DNA of 64,000 nucleotides from Pedobacter hartonius (lineage in GTDB: Bacteria; Bacteroidota; Bacteroidia; Sphingobacteriales; Sphingobacteriaceae), in the NCBI RefSeq assembly GCF_900107535.1, contig NZ_FNRA01000009.1, forward strand, positions 1 to 64,000, given 5' to 3'. The notes beneath the pieces are model-generated. The model worked only from the letters and a program-made list of their open reading frames with translations. It ran no database searches and was not told the DNA's origin. Positions 39,964 through 50,500 of the stretch are shown piece after piece. The stretch's first letter is position 1. Every line of letters begins with the position of its first letter. The position numbers and the translations under genes are program-made.

Positions 39964-41883
39964 CTATTTACTGGCAGCCTGCATAGATGCCGTCATCAAT
40001 TGGATAATTTTATGACAGATCTCATTGTTCTGGTACATTCCGGCAAACTGGTCTGCATGTGGGCCATAGGCAAAAACAGGCACCATCACATTGGTATGAT
40101 CGTTCGTGCTGAAATTGCCCAGAATCCTTCCTTTACGCTGATCGGCCGCCAGCAAAGTTAATCCGCCGGTTTCGTGATCTGCAGTAACGATTACCAGGGT
40201 TTGGCCATCCTGATCTGCATACTTCAATGCTGCGCCAACGGTCTGATCGAGATCAAGTAATTCTGTAACGGCATAAGGCAGGTTGTTATCATGCCCGCCA
40301 TAATCCACCTGGGCACCTTCAGCCATGATAAAAAATCCTTTTTTACTGGCCGACAATAATCTGATGGTTTGTTCAAGAGATACTTTAAGCATATCTCCCC
40401 TGCCTTTCAATACGGGGCGGGTTACGCTGTCAGCCAGCAATACCAGTTTTTTACCTGGTTTTGACTGTTCCAGTTCTTTCAGGTCCCTTAAGAATTCAAA
40501 TCCTTTCTGTTTAATTCCGGACATCAGTGTTTTATCCGGATTTTCCGCAAAACTTTTTCTGTTCGGGCCAATCAGGATCTCGACCTTGCTGTTCAAGAAG
40601 TCCTTGGCGATTTTATCTGACCAGCTCCGTTCCGGCTGATGGGCATAAAAAGCTGCTGGTGTGGCGTCAGTGATATCCCCACTGCTGATCACCCCGGATT
40701 TTATTCCAAACCTGTCCAGTGTATCCGGAATATTCGTGATGGGCATACCAAGGCTGTCCATGCCTACATACCTATTATTCGTTTTTTCACCACAGGCAAG
40801 TGCAGTACCACCCGCAGCAGAATCCGTATTTCCGGAATTTGATGCCTTTGTTAGGGACAAACCTATATGACGGATGCCCGCAAGGTTCAGGTTTCCGTGG
40901 TTTGCTGTTAGCGCCGCCTGTATTTGTGCGAGGCCCATTCCATCGCCGATAATAAGAATAACATTTTTCAGGGGGAGGTCTTTTCCGTCTGATTTATATT
41001 CAGGTTGATAGGCCTTATAAGATACCGGATTGATATATTCCGTTTTATGCCGTGATGCATAAAACGCACTCAATATCTCAGGATGATCGGTACCGATCCA
41101 GTCGACCCCAAGGTTTTCCAGTTCTATCCAGGTGTTATAACTGTCCTGAGTTGCCCAGAAACGGAAAGGCTTTTTCATCCGGTGTGCATCAGCTACTACC
41201 TTTAGCAGTTTTAATGTATCGGCCACTGCAGGAGTTCCTTTACCATTCCATTCGGTATAACTGTGCATATCATCACTGATCATTGCCACCCGTTTTAGCT
41301 GTTCAGCAGTATAAGCTATACCGGGTCTCCCGTCGAAAGACAAGTATGACGGATAATTCTTATACAGTTCAGGGGCAGGCATATCACCGCTCAATACAAT
41401 CTTGACCGGCTTCTTACTCACTGAAGGGTCTATCATATCCTTGTAAGGCTGTAGTTGCCTGATGAGCACAGGTATGACCTGCGCATAATTTTCCTTGATG
41501 TCGATCACGAGTTCAAGGCTACGCTCTTCCCTAAGATAAGGCTGGTTGCCATTCTTTTTGTACAGTTTGTACAATGGTTCCAGGTAAACACTTTTCAGTG
41601 TTTTACCCGGAACGATCTGATCAAATTCATGTGCCACAAAAAGCTCGTTCCCGGTAAGGAACACATCTGCTTCGATAGAGTTCATCTGCGAATGATAAGC
41701 ACTGAAGAACGGAATTGGCTGTGCATAATCATTATGTGAATGCGTCAGTATCTGCGCAGGTTTGGTCCTTTGTGCATACCCGGTAGCCGCCAGCAGCAGT
41801 AATGATAATGGACAGAAAGTTTTAGCTAAACACATATGTTGTTTTATTTTTCTTACCAGCTTTCTGATCCTTAACTTTTCCAT
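39964..41883 (-). CDS. Fusion of phosphodiesterase-like and alkaline phosphatase domains
   Basis: The 639-aa protein has a signal peptide, a glycerophosphodiester phosphodiesterase-like N-terminal domain (about 45-290, LTHSHNDYAQPIPFF, NSIEADVFLTG, then WIGTDHPEIL) and an alkaline phosphatase domain (about 310-630) with LIIGDGMGLAQ, the nucleophile Ser in TDSAAGGTALACG, DHETGGLT and FSTNDHTNVMVPVFAYGP. The domains could act in sequence on phosphodiesters (diester, then monoester) in the periplasm. The start at 41883 is used; a Met at 41835 closer to the hydrophobic segment is also plausible. Confidence 0.85.
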   Translation of the reverse strand: MEKLRIRKLVRKIKQHMCLAKTFCPLSLLLLAATGYAQRTKPAQILTHSHNDYAQPIPFFSAYHSQMNSIEADVFLTGNELFVAHEFDQIVPGKTLKSVYLEPLYKLYKKNGNQPYLREERSLELVIDIKENYAQVIPVLIRQLQPYKDMIDPSVSKKPVKIVLSGDMPAPELYKNYPSYLSFDGRPGIAYTAEQLKRVAMISDDMHSYTEWNGKGTPAVADTLKLLKVVADAHRMKKPFRFWATQDSYNTWIELENLGVDWIGTDHPEILSAFYASRHKTEYINPVSYKAYQPEYKSDGKDLPLKNVILIIGDGMGLAQIQAALTANHGNLNLAGIRHIGLSLTKASNSGNTDSAAGGTALACGEKTNNRYVGMDSLGMPITNIPDTLDRFGIKSGVISSGDITDATPAAFYAHQPERSWSDKIAKDFLNSKVEILIGPNRKSFAENPDKTLMSGIKQKGFEFLRDLKELEQSKPGKKLVLLADSVTRPVLKGRGDMLKVSLEQTIRLLSASKKGFFIMAEGAQVDYGGHDNNLPYAVTELLDLDQTVGAALKYADQDGQTLVIVTADHETGGLTLLAADQRKGRILGNFSTNDHTNVMVPVFAYGPHADQFAGMYQNNEICHKIIQLMTASMQAASK

Positions 41884-42244
41884 TTTATCTTTTTATGTCT
41901 TTTTAATGAGGACACACATTTATCCAAAATTATTAAAGCTGCCCAGACATTGTCAGGCATATTAAGCAAAGGACGCAGAATATTGAAATATTCACAAGCC
42001 CAAAATCTATTTTTCTACAAAAAATACCTTTTATGCTTCATAAACAGCATTTTCAGGTTAAAAACATATTAAGCTTTCGTTAAGTATAAAGTTTCATAGC
42101 CGTTTAACTTCAATAGAGACCTATTTTTGGTATCGATCTCAGAATTAATAATTTCTTTTGGAAAGTTTTAAAGAATTTCTGATCATCATAATGACCCCGG
42201 AGGTATCAAATACCGCGTATCTGATCTTTATATCAATCATTGTT
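41884..42244. other. Intergenic region between divergent genes
   Basis: 361 bp between the phosphatase fusion (minus) and the tyrosine phosphatase relic (plus). GAATATT-GA-AATATTC (41978-41993) is a perfect palindrome with 7-bp arms. TATTTTTG at 42122-42129 is an exact -7 box for the rightward gene, without a clear -33 box. No gene. Confidence 0.4.
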
Positions 42245-42998
42245 ATGAAATACACCAAAATTTTCGTTGCCTGTTCAGTGCTGCTATTGGGAGCGGGCAA
42301 ACTGGGCTGCGCACAACAACTGGAGATTACCCTGACAGGTGCCTATAACTTCCGTGACCTGGGAGGGTATCAGACAAAAGATCAAAAAACTATCAAATGG
42401 GGCAAGCTTTACCGCTCTGCTGTATTATCAGATCTGACTCCCGGCGATCTTGATAAACTTTCAACGTTACATATTGCAAGGATAGCAGATTTCAGAGGCT
42501 CCGGTGAAGCGGGTTATGCACCTGAAAAAATTCCTGCGGGGGCGGCATATTTTGGGTTGTCGGCAGGCAGTGGTAAAGGTCGCGCCGAAGATCGATTCTT
42601 TCAAAGACCGTTACAGGCCAATTTTTGACTCCCTGCTTACGCTGAACGCTGACAGTGCCTTATTATTTCATTGCACCGGCGGAAAAGACCGGACCGGAAC
42701 TGCCGCCGCACTGATTGAATATGCCTTAGGTGTAGATCAGGGCCAGATCATAGATGACTATGTACTCACTAATCAGTACAGGAAAAAGTATAATAAAGTG
42801 ATTGCTGACATGCTGGTAGAAAAATATAAGTTACCAGCGAAACGGGTAGCAGATTACGGAATTGCCAAACCGGCTTTTATGGAAGCCACTTTTGATGAGA
42901 TCACCAAAAAATACGGCTCCGTAGCTAACTTTATGAAAAACGAACTGGGACTGACCGATGACAAGCTTGCGTTGCTGAGAGCAAAATACCTGAAGTAA
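42245..42998 (+). pseudogene. Tyrosine-protein phosphatase, frameshift and internal deletion
   Basis: From ATG 42245 the protein has a signal peptide (KLGCAQQ region) and YNFRDLGGYQTKDQKTIKWG, the start of an IphP-like phosphatase, but stops at 42628. The catalytic part lies in another frame to 42998, with the P-loop HCTGGKDRTGTAAALIEYAL (CX5R). The usual linker of about 20-25 residues between SAGSGK and DSFKDRYRPIF is missing, so a deletion probably caused the shift near 42570-42600. The intact protein would be about 270 aa, a periplasmic phosphatase. Confidence 0.65.
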
Positions 42999-43006
42999 CG
43001 CGCTGC

Positions 43007-43028
43007 ACACCCCGGGATAAGCGGGTGT
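43007..43028. terminator. Terminator after the tyrosine phosphatase relic
   Basis: ACACCC (43007-43012) and GGGTGT (43023-43028) form a hairpin followed by TTAAGGTTAGTTTTTCTTT on the plus strand. It lies between convergent genes. Confidence 0.5.
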
Positions 43029-43044
43029 TAAGGTTAGTTTTTCT

Positions 43045-46000
43045 TTATGGAGCCCCCCCGGTTATCATAACAGCACTGACCTCCTCTGCCGTCAGTGCCT
43101 GTTCATATACCTTTACCTGGTCTATATAACCCTGGAATACCCGTTCAGAGGGAAACTCTTCATTCCGGCCGATCTCCCACTTGCTGTCTGCAGACAGGTT
43201 CACTGTGCCATCAACTTTTGCACTGCCACTAAGTTTTCCATCCACGTACAGCCATAACATATCTCCTTTACAAACACCTGCAAGGTGGTGCCACTGCTCT
43301 TTCCACTTTTCGGGAAGATCGATGGTTATATCTCCCCGTCCCCACCCGCCGGCAAAAAAGGTTAGTGTTTTGCCGTTGTTGGTTTGCAGGACATGATGGT
43401 CTCCCTTGGTCAGCATGTCTATAAGACCTTTATCATTACCTGCTGCCGGATACACCCAGCACATCATCGTAAGTGTTTCTCCCAATTGATCGAGGCTTGG
43501 GGCATTTGGTATTTCCACAAAACTGTCTTCACCAAGCAGCACAGGCTTTGATTTACCTGTTCCGCTGTCTGATTTACCAATGATTAAACCGTCGTTTTCA
43601 AAACCAGAACGATCTGCCAGTGTTTCATCATCAGTCTTAACCAGAGAGAGATCAAGTAATAATGACGAAAGATGGCTATCATAAACTTTGAATTTAGCAG
43701 CTTCACGGTCTGCAGTCAGTGTTTGAAGTCCCGCGGTTCCGACTGTAAAACTATGTTCAAGAAGTTTCTTTTTTCCGGGCGCAAGAACGACAGTATCGGT
43801 AAAGATGATACTGCTATTGATCTTTACCGGGATCAGGAATGCCTGTTTTTTTCCGGTAAGATTCTGTAGCTCATAACTGAACTTCTGCGCTGCATGCAGC
43901 GGTACAACGGGTTTCAATTTCAGTTCAGACACCCTGAAAGGAAACTCTACAGGATTTGAAGGTTCCGCTACCATTACATTTTTACCTTCAGAGGCAGTTA
44001 AACCGATGCTTACTTTACCCGGTTCATACAGCCGGCAGCTGATAGAATCCGTTATTGTTGTACCCAGGGGAACAACGCAGTGTTTGAACTGCTCCGGCTT
44101 TCCATTGATATATACAACAACCTTTTCAGTACCCAGGCTTCCCTTATTGGCCAAGTCAAAACGCACCCAAAATTGTTCGTCTGGCGCTACCCTGGTTTTA
44201 GTGACATGGTACCCGGTGATCCTGATAGCAGCACTGGTCTTTGTTTCTGATAAAGCCACCGGGTTGCGGTCCTTTGGCCAGGTTTCGGTAGCGGAGCCGC
44301 TCATTTCAAATTGCAATGTTCCCCCTGCCGCCACTGCATCATGCGAAATTACCAGTTGTTCGTATGGCTGCCGGTTCAGCTGAAGGGACTTAACATATGG
44401 GTGATCGCGCGACTGGCCCCTGGCTTCAATGGTAAATGTTTTTCCATTTGCAAGGTGCAGCTTCAGCGATTGAAACAAAGGAGCACCTACGGCGTAAAGC
44501 GGGCGTCCCGGACTTACCGGGAATATCCCCATGGCATTGAACAAGTAGGCGCTTGACATTGAGCCCAGGTCATCATTACCTGGTAAACCCGCGGGGCTGG
44601 CAGCGAACCTGTTCAGCATAATATCCCTGATCCACTTTTGTGTCAGATCCGGATATCCAGCAGTATTGAAAAGATATGGCAGGTGGATCACCGTTTCATT
44701 GTCATACAGGATTACATTGTTTGTCATTGCAGAATCCAATCTGGCTGCGAAGGCCGCATTTCCACCCATCAGGTTCACGAGATCTTTACCGTTATGAGGC
44801 ACAAAATAAGAATAAACCCATTTGTTACCTTCCTTGTAACCAGTCATCCCAGGCTCCGGCTTAAAGTCTTTATTCTTTCTGGGAAGCATAAACAATCCCC
44901 CGGTGTGAAACAGGTTCCGGTAGTTTAAAGCGCGTCGTTCCTCCAGCTGATAATCTTCCTCGTTGTGCATCACCAGCCTGGCGTACTGCCCGAGTGCCCA
45001 GTCGTTATACGCGTATTCCACTGTCCTGGTTACAGACTCTGCATTGGAAAAAGGAACGTAGCCCATCTGGTGGTAGACCTCCATATCGTCCTGCACAAAG
45101 GGGGCCTCCATTAAATTTTTCTTCATCGCTGTATAAGCGAGTGTTTGATCATAACCCCTTATGCCCTTTAAATATGCATCTACAATGATTGGCACGGCAT
45201 GGTTGCCAGTCATGGATTCGGTAGGCAGATGGCCCGTTTGCTGATACACATCCAGCATTGATAGAATCACATCCTCTTGCTTTTCAGGGTACAACAGGCT
45301 AAGCAAAGGATGCAGTGAACGGAAGGTATCCCAAGGGGAAAAACCACCGTATTCACATTTGCCTTTAGTTTGATGCAGCTGCCCGTCTGCCCCCCTGTAT
45401 TTCCCGTCCACGTCAGACACTACCCATGGAATGAGCAGCGAATGATATAAAGCAGTGTAAAAAACAGTTTTATGCTGCTCATCCGCATCTGTTATATCAA
45501 CCGTTGCCAGCTGCCTGTCCCATTCCTCCATACTGCGTTTCCTGAGTTCGTCAAAACCTTTCTGGCCAATCTCCCGACCGATATTATTTTGCGCTGCCAC
45601 AGCATCCACTGTAGAAGTACTGATTTTCATAGTGATGACTTTTGCTCCTTTTAAAGTATTTTTAAACGTAAAAAGATAGCCGTCTTTCAGCTGTTTTTTC
45701 TCCAGCAGGTCTTCACTGAAGTTCATCACCGCATTTGCCGTTGAACCATGCAGTGTCCTCTTGTCCGGGAAGCTCAACTTCCCTGCATCGCCCACAAACA
45801 ACTGCGGCAGTACGCCTGCAGGAAAAGTAAAGCGGAACATCCCGCTCCGCTTTATGGCAGTTACCTCTACAACGGTATGGTCATCCTTAAGAACAACTTT
45901 ATAATAGCCTGGCCGGGCTATTTCTTCCTTATGGGAAAACTCCCTGCTACTCGCTCCCGGTACAAAATCAGCGGCTAATCTTACAGGAAAAACGTTAATA

Positions 46001-46323
46001 CGGCCCGAAGACCCTTCAGGGAAACCGCTATAATGTTTAATGCAGCTGAAAAAATAAATGGAACTGTCGCTATAGTCATATCCCCTTGCACCCGTCACAC
46101 GGGTTTCAGGACTGAGCTGTATGGAACCGGAAGGGAATACTGCCCCCGGATAAGTTCCCCCGTTACCTCCCCATTTGGTTAACACCCCACTTTTGGTAGT
46201 GCCTATAAATGGGTCTGCGTAACGTATATGGCTATTGTCCTGAGCAGAAACAGTGGTGTAAACACCCAGGCATAAAGCAAAGGACAAGGTCTTCCTTACA
46301 GACAAAAAGGAAATGATATGCAT
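43045..46323 (-). CDS. Divergent GH92 glycosidase with a LamG-like C-terminal domain (PUL 2)
   Basis: The 1092-aa protein has a signal peptide (ends about residue 27, TVSAQ) and a GH92 region to about residue 700 (ADPFIGTTKSG, TGARGYDY, YGGFSPWDTFRSLHP). The catalytic Glu is kept as YDNETVIHLPYLFNTAG (Asn542, Glu543) where canonical enzymes have HGNEPSHH, and the second motif reads GNDDLGSMSSAYLF instead of GNEDAGQMSAW. From about residue 880 a concanavalin-like LamG domain follows (PSLDQLGETLTMMCWVYPAA), possibly for glycan binding. This suggests a changed specificity within the family. It is the last gene of the PUL 2 operon. Confidence 0.85.
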   Translation of the reverse strand: MHIISFLSVRKTLSFALCLGVYTTVSAQDNSHIRYADPFIGTTKSGVLTKWGGNGGTYPGAVFPSGSIQLSPETRVTGARGYDYSDSSIYFFSCIKHYSGFPEGSSGRINVFPVRLAADFVPGASSREFSHKEEIARPGYYKVVLKDDHTVVEVTAIKRSGMFRFTFPAGVLPQLFVGDAGKLSFPDKRTLHGSTANAVMNFSEDLLEKKQLKDGYLFTFKNTLKGAKVITMKISTSTVDAVAAQNNIGREIGQKGFDELRKRSMEEWDRQLATVDITDADEQHKTVFYTALYHSLLIPWVVSDVDGKYRGADGQLHQTKGKCEYGGFSPWDTFRSLHPLLSLLYPEKQEDVILSMLDVYQQTGHLPTESMTGNHAVPIIVDAYLKGIRGYDQTLAYTAMKKNLMEAPFVQDDMEVYHQMGYVPFSNAESVTRTVEYAYNDWALGQYARLVMHNEEDYQLEERRALNYRNLFHTGGLFMLPRKNKDFKPEPGMTGYKEGNKWVYSYFVPHNGKDLVNLMGGNAAFAARLDSAMTNNVILYDNETVIHLPYLFNTAGYPDLTQKWIRDIMLNRFAASPAGLPGNDDLGSMSSAYLFNAMGIFPVSPGRPLYAVGAPLFQSLKLHLANGKTFTIEARGQSRDHPYVKSLQLNRQPYEQLVISHDAVAAGGTLQFEMSGSATETWPKDRNPVALSETKTSAAIRITGYHVTKTRVAPDEQFWVRFDLANKGSLGTEKVVVYINGKPEQFKHCVVPLGTTITDSISCRLYEPGKVSIGLTASEGKNVMVAEPSNPVEFPFRVSELKLKPVVPLHAAQKFSYELQNLTGKKQAFLIPVKINSSIIFTDTVVLAPGKKKLLEHSFTVGTAGLQTLTADREAAKFKVYDSHLSSLLLDLSLVKTDDETLADRSGFENDGLIIGKSDSGTGKSKPVLLGEDSFVEIPNAPSLDQLGETLTMMCWVYPAAGNDKGLIDMLTKGDHHVLQTNNGKTLTFFAGGWGRGDITIDLPEKWKEQWHHLAGVCKGDMLWLYVDGKLSGSAKVDGTVNLSADSKWEIGRNEEFPSERVFQGYIDQVKVYEQALTAEEVSAVMITGGAP

Positions 46324-46344
46324 GAGCTATTGTAAGTTTTGAAA

Positions 46345-47472
46345 TTAGATTTTGATGTAGATCTTTTTCTTATCCATGATATACCCTACCAGCCAGCAGA
46401 GCATCATATAACACACTGCAAAAACCAGCGTACCGAAGGCACCGGGAAAAACAGGCTGGTAAAACACATCGTTAATCCATTTGTAAAAACTCAGCCCCGG
46501 TTTAATCCAGATGAGCTGGATACAGATCAGCAGGAGTTCTGACAGCAGGTAGATGGCAAGGGAATTCCTGCCAAATACCAGGAAGAAATCAGTACCCCAT
46601 TTGATGTTTTTCAGCTCAATCACATACACCAGGATTCCCAGGATAGCCAGGTCAAGGCCTATGGTAAGCAATACAAAAGAACTGGTCCATAATTTCTTGG
46701 AGATTGGAAAAAATTGTCCCCAGAACAATGCTGCAAAAATTAATACCGCACCGTATATCAGCAACATAGCCACAGACTCATAATTTCTTCCTTTACGTTG
46801 AATATAGGCACCGGCGAGATATCCGCCAATGACATTGACGATGCCCGTCATCGTACTTAGCAAGCCTTCGGGATCAAATGCAACAGGCCCGCCATGTTCA
46901 TGATACAGATGTGCACTACCCAATATCAGCATATCAAGACGTGTCCCTGCATTACCCAGCATGGTATACTCCTGCCCGTTTATTCCGAACAGCAGCAGAA
47001 AAGCCCAGTAGCTCAGCAGCAGCACGACAGAGATCAATACTGTGGTCTTTTTTGAACAGTAATGGACAATGAGCGATCCGAAAAGATAACACAAGGCGAT
47101 ACGCTGAAGAACACCCATGATCCTCGTATTCCCTATCGGATTGAACATCCAGGTGCCTGCCTCCCTGTGCATAAAGGGGAACCAGTACATCAGGTATCCC
47201 AGCAAAAAGATGATCACTGTTCTCTTGAATACTTTACTTAAAAAGCTGCTGTTACTTTCAAACTTCTTCTTCGAAAAGCTGAGTGCGTTGCCAACAGCAA
47301 ACAGGAAGGACGGGAATACCAGATCGGTTGGTGTAAAACCAAACCATGCCGCATGATCAAGCGGCGCCCATTGCACTGCACCGGAACCGGGAGAGTTTAC
47401 GATGATCATAAAACAAATCGTCATTCCCCGGAATATGTCGAGGGTAATAAATCGGTCGTTGGATAATGCCAT
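46345..47472 (-). CDS. HGSNAT/NagX-like membrane acetyltransferase (DUF5009 type)
   Basis: The 375-aa multi-spanning protein begins RFITLDIFRGMTICFMIIVN with the family hallmark DIFRGM, then PLDHAAWFGFTPTDLVFPSF and RIMGVLQRIALCYLFGSL. About ten membrane segments follow. The family includes human HGSNAT, which acetylates terminal glucosamine of heparan sulphate using cytosolic acetyl-CoA, and bacterial NagX proteins. In PUL 2 it sits next to GH35 and GH89, so acetylation of an amino sugar in the periplasm, or transport, are candidate roles. It lies 21 bp before the GH92 gene in the same operon. Confidence 0.8.
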   Translation of the reverse strand: MALSNDRFITLDIFRGMTICFMIIVNSPGSGAVQWAPLDHAAWFGFTPTDLVFPSFLFAVGNALSFSKKKFESNSSFLSKVFKRTVIIFLLGYLMYWFPFMHREAGTWMFNPIGNTRIMGVLQRIALCYLFGSLIVHYCSKKTTVLISVVLLLSYWAFLLLFGINGQEYTMLGNAGTRLDMLILGSAHLYHEHGGPVAFDPEGLLSTMTGIVNVIGGYLAGAYIQRKGRNYESVAMLLIYGAVLIFAALFWGQFFPISKKLWTSSFVLLTIGLDLAILGILVYVIELKNIKWGTDFFLVFGRNSLAIYLLSELLLICIQLIWIKPGLSFYKWINDVFYQPVFPGAFGTLVFAVCYMMLCWLVGYIMDKKKIYIKI

Positions 47473-47586
47473 AGTACTAATTGCTTTTTTATGTGATTAA
47501 ATATTGTCAGTTCTTCAATTTCATCCTGATTATTTGTTCTTCATCCTGATCACACGCCCTTCAACTAATCACTTGTAATCAACTGA

Positions 47587-50500
47587 TTATTTACTTCTCA
47601 GTTGATACAGAATTCTGCCTGCTGCCTGTTCAGAAGAGATGTTCACCGACTGGGGGTATTTCCCTTCCTCTTCATAGATCAGGAGTTCATTTTCTCCCGG
47701 TTTCAGCCAGGGTTCGGGTATATACATCCCTACCTTACCGTTTAATTCGGGATAGCGGCCAATATGGTGGCCGTTCAGCCAAACAGATCCATGTCCCATT
47801 CCTTCAGGATTTAGCCTCCAGATCAGCAGTTTACCCTTCAGCCGAGGAAGAGTAAATGATGAACGGAAGTATTGTGGGCCGCAGACTGTATCCATTACAC
47901 TGCGCGGGAGCTTTTGCCATGCGGCACCTTCATCAGGCTTTCCTTCATCGGGCCCGCCCCGCATCTTCCAGCCGCTGAGGATCATCCCATTACCAATCGT
48001 ATTGATCTTTACGGCCTGGTCTATACCGCCTTCTTTATCATGGTTTTCCACAAATACGGTCAGCACCATTGGTTTGCTCAAAACTTCAGCATCAGTAACG
48101 CAGAATTCAAAAGGAATATTCCAGCCGTCACGGCGGATCATTTCTTTACCATTTATAAAAACAGTAGCATTTTCATCTACGCTTTTAAAAGCGATGATCA
48201 TCTTTGACAGCCCTCTTTGCGCAGGGATTACCGTAGCAAACCAGCCAAAACCTTCTTTAAGATCAAATGCATCGGCACCGATCTTATATTTCTTCCATTG
48301 CAGGGTATCCAAAAGCGGCACGCTATCTTTTAAAGAGCCGGCACCAGCTGCTTTCGTAAAGTACCAATTTTCCAGCGTATGGTAAAATGGCCCTCCTTTT
48401 TTTAGTTTTACAATGCCTGAAAGACCCTTTTTATCAATATTTTCAATCGGTCCAAGGTAGGCTGCCATCTTATCGCGGCCATCATGTGCGGTAAAGATGG
48501 CCATGATATGCTGCCCTTTAGTCAGATCGAGGGCCACTTCGCCTGTCTTGATCTTCCACTGCGCAGCAGGTTTGCCGTCAATAAATATCGTTCCCCTGTC
48601 TCCTCCTTCTGCCTGCATCGAATATCTTCCTGGTTCAGCAACCGAGAGTCTGGTACGGTACCAGGCATCAGCGGTGATATCGTTGTCGGCCCCCATTTGC
48701 AAGGGGGTTTCACTGTGCAGCCATTTGCTGTCATCAAAATCCGGACTGGCGCTTAGCGCGGCATTTTTATATTCCCATGCTGAAAGGTTTACAGACAGTT
48801 GTTTTGCTGATACTGGCTGATTTGCCTTGTCAGGAAATTCCTGAAGATTCTCTGTGGCAGTTTGAATTGTAGTTAGTGACTGAGAGCCCTTTTCCAGATA
48901 AATCCTGGCCACGTCAGTGTGACGTGTGTTTAAAGATGATTCTGCTGAAGCAGTGATCTTTCCATGCTTCACTTCTACCTTTCCAAGATAAGGAACACCG
49001 GTAACTATCCCATTTAAGGAAGGCATTTCGGTTAACCAGGTCTGATCCGTTCCGGATCTTTCCATGACCAGAATACGAACCTGTTCCTGTCCTGTTGTAA
49101 ATGAATATTCAGTAGGTTGTGTACCGGCTTTAGCCTGTGCATGGAGAGATATCCTGTTGCCTGAAACCGTAAATTCTTTTCCGGTAACCCTCAGCTGCTT
49201 TCCGGCAGCTACTGGTCCTGTTCCAACTGCCAGCCTCTTTCCAACTACGGGCACCGTTTGACCGGAAATACCTGCGGCCATCTCCTTCAACAGAAAACTC
49301 AGAAACACCTTTTCACCAGCCGCTGCTTCCAGCAAAAGTGTTGTGGTATGGCCTTGTTTCAGCATCCCGTATACTCTTGTCAGAGCCCAGTCCAGAGAAA
49401 CTGATGAGTTCAAACGCACATTATGCACCAAAGGACGGATCTCGCCGGGGGACAGCTTTATCTGCAGTGCCGGTGTTGTCTTATCTGGCTTTATTACTGC
49501 TGTTGCCATTTTGTGAGCAGGGTTATCCAGAAATACAAGGTCTCCCGCAGGGCTGGTCCTTGCAGTCAGCCTTACCGCAGTATCGGGATGTTTAACTCCT
49601 TTATCCGCCAAAAGGTGTTGATATTTTCCACCTGCATCTGTACTGTTCTCCAATACCTCCTGGAAGCTGCGCGCAAAAAAGGCGGCACGTTTAAAGGTAA
49701 AATATATCGGGCGCAGGTCTCCCGCCTGCCCTACTGCGGCACCGTAATCATAAGATGCGGCATCTTCATCGTTATTGGTATAGCCGAAGTTAGAGCCTCC
49801 GTAGGCCATGTAAACATTATATCCATTGCCACCATGGGCGATGATTTTCCATGTAGAGCGGTCATAACGTGCTGCATCGCCCTTTTTTGCCCCGTACTGC
49901 GTGTACCACATACTCCAGTACTCGGTAGAAAACCATGGATTAGGCCTTGTAACATTATCCAATTTAGCTTCCCCTGCGGGATCGGTAGAATGGTGTACGC
50001 CGCTGAACATATAGGGAACGGCCAGGCCGAGGCTCAGGGCTTTGCTTTGCAGGTGCCTGAAATAATTATCTGGCATAATAGTGCCCCATCCCTTTGGATG
50101 TTCATTTTCCAGCTGCACCATAACAACCGAACCACCGTGATTGATCTGATGTTTAAATACTATGGGAAGCAGGAGGTCAAAAAACCTATCCACATACCGC
50201 TCAAATACAGCATTATCTTCCCTTACACGTAATCCTTCTTTAAAGCGGAGCCAGATAGGGTATCCTCCCTGGTCCCATTCGGCACAATAATAAGGACCTA
50301 CCCTTACAATAGCGTACATTCCCATTTGCTTCACCAGTGCCAAAAAGGCGTTCAGGTCATGGTCTCCGTTAAACTCAAACTGTCCTTCCTTAGGCTCGTG
50401 GAAGTTCCATATCGTGTAAATCTCCACACAGTTGAAGCCACCGCGTTTCAGTTGTAAAAGCCGGTCATGCCACAATTCATGCGGCAGGCGTGCATATTCC

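Noticed and set aside
49423..50232. Plus-strand ORF of 269 aa opposite GH35
   Set aside because: Antisense frame of an intact GH35 gene with both catalytic Glu residues; the plus frame has no recognisable domain.
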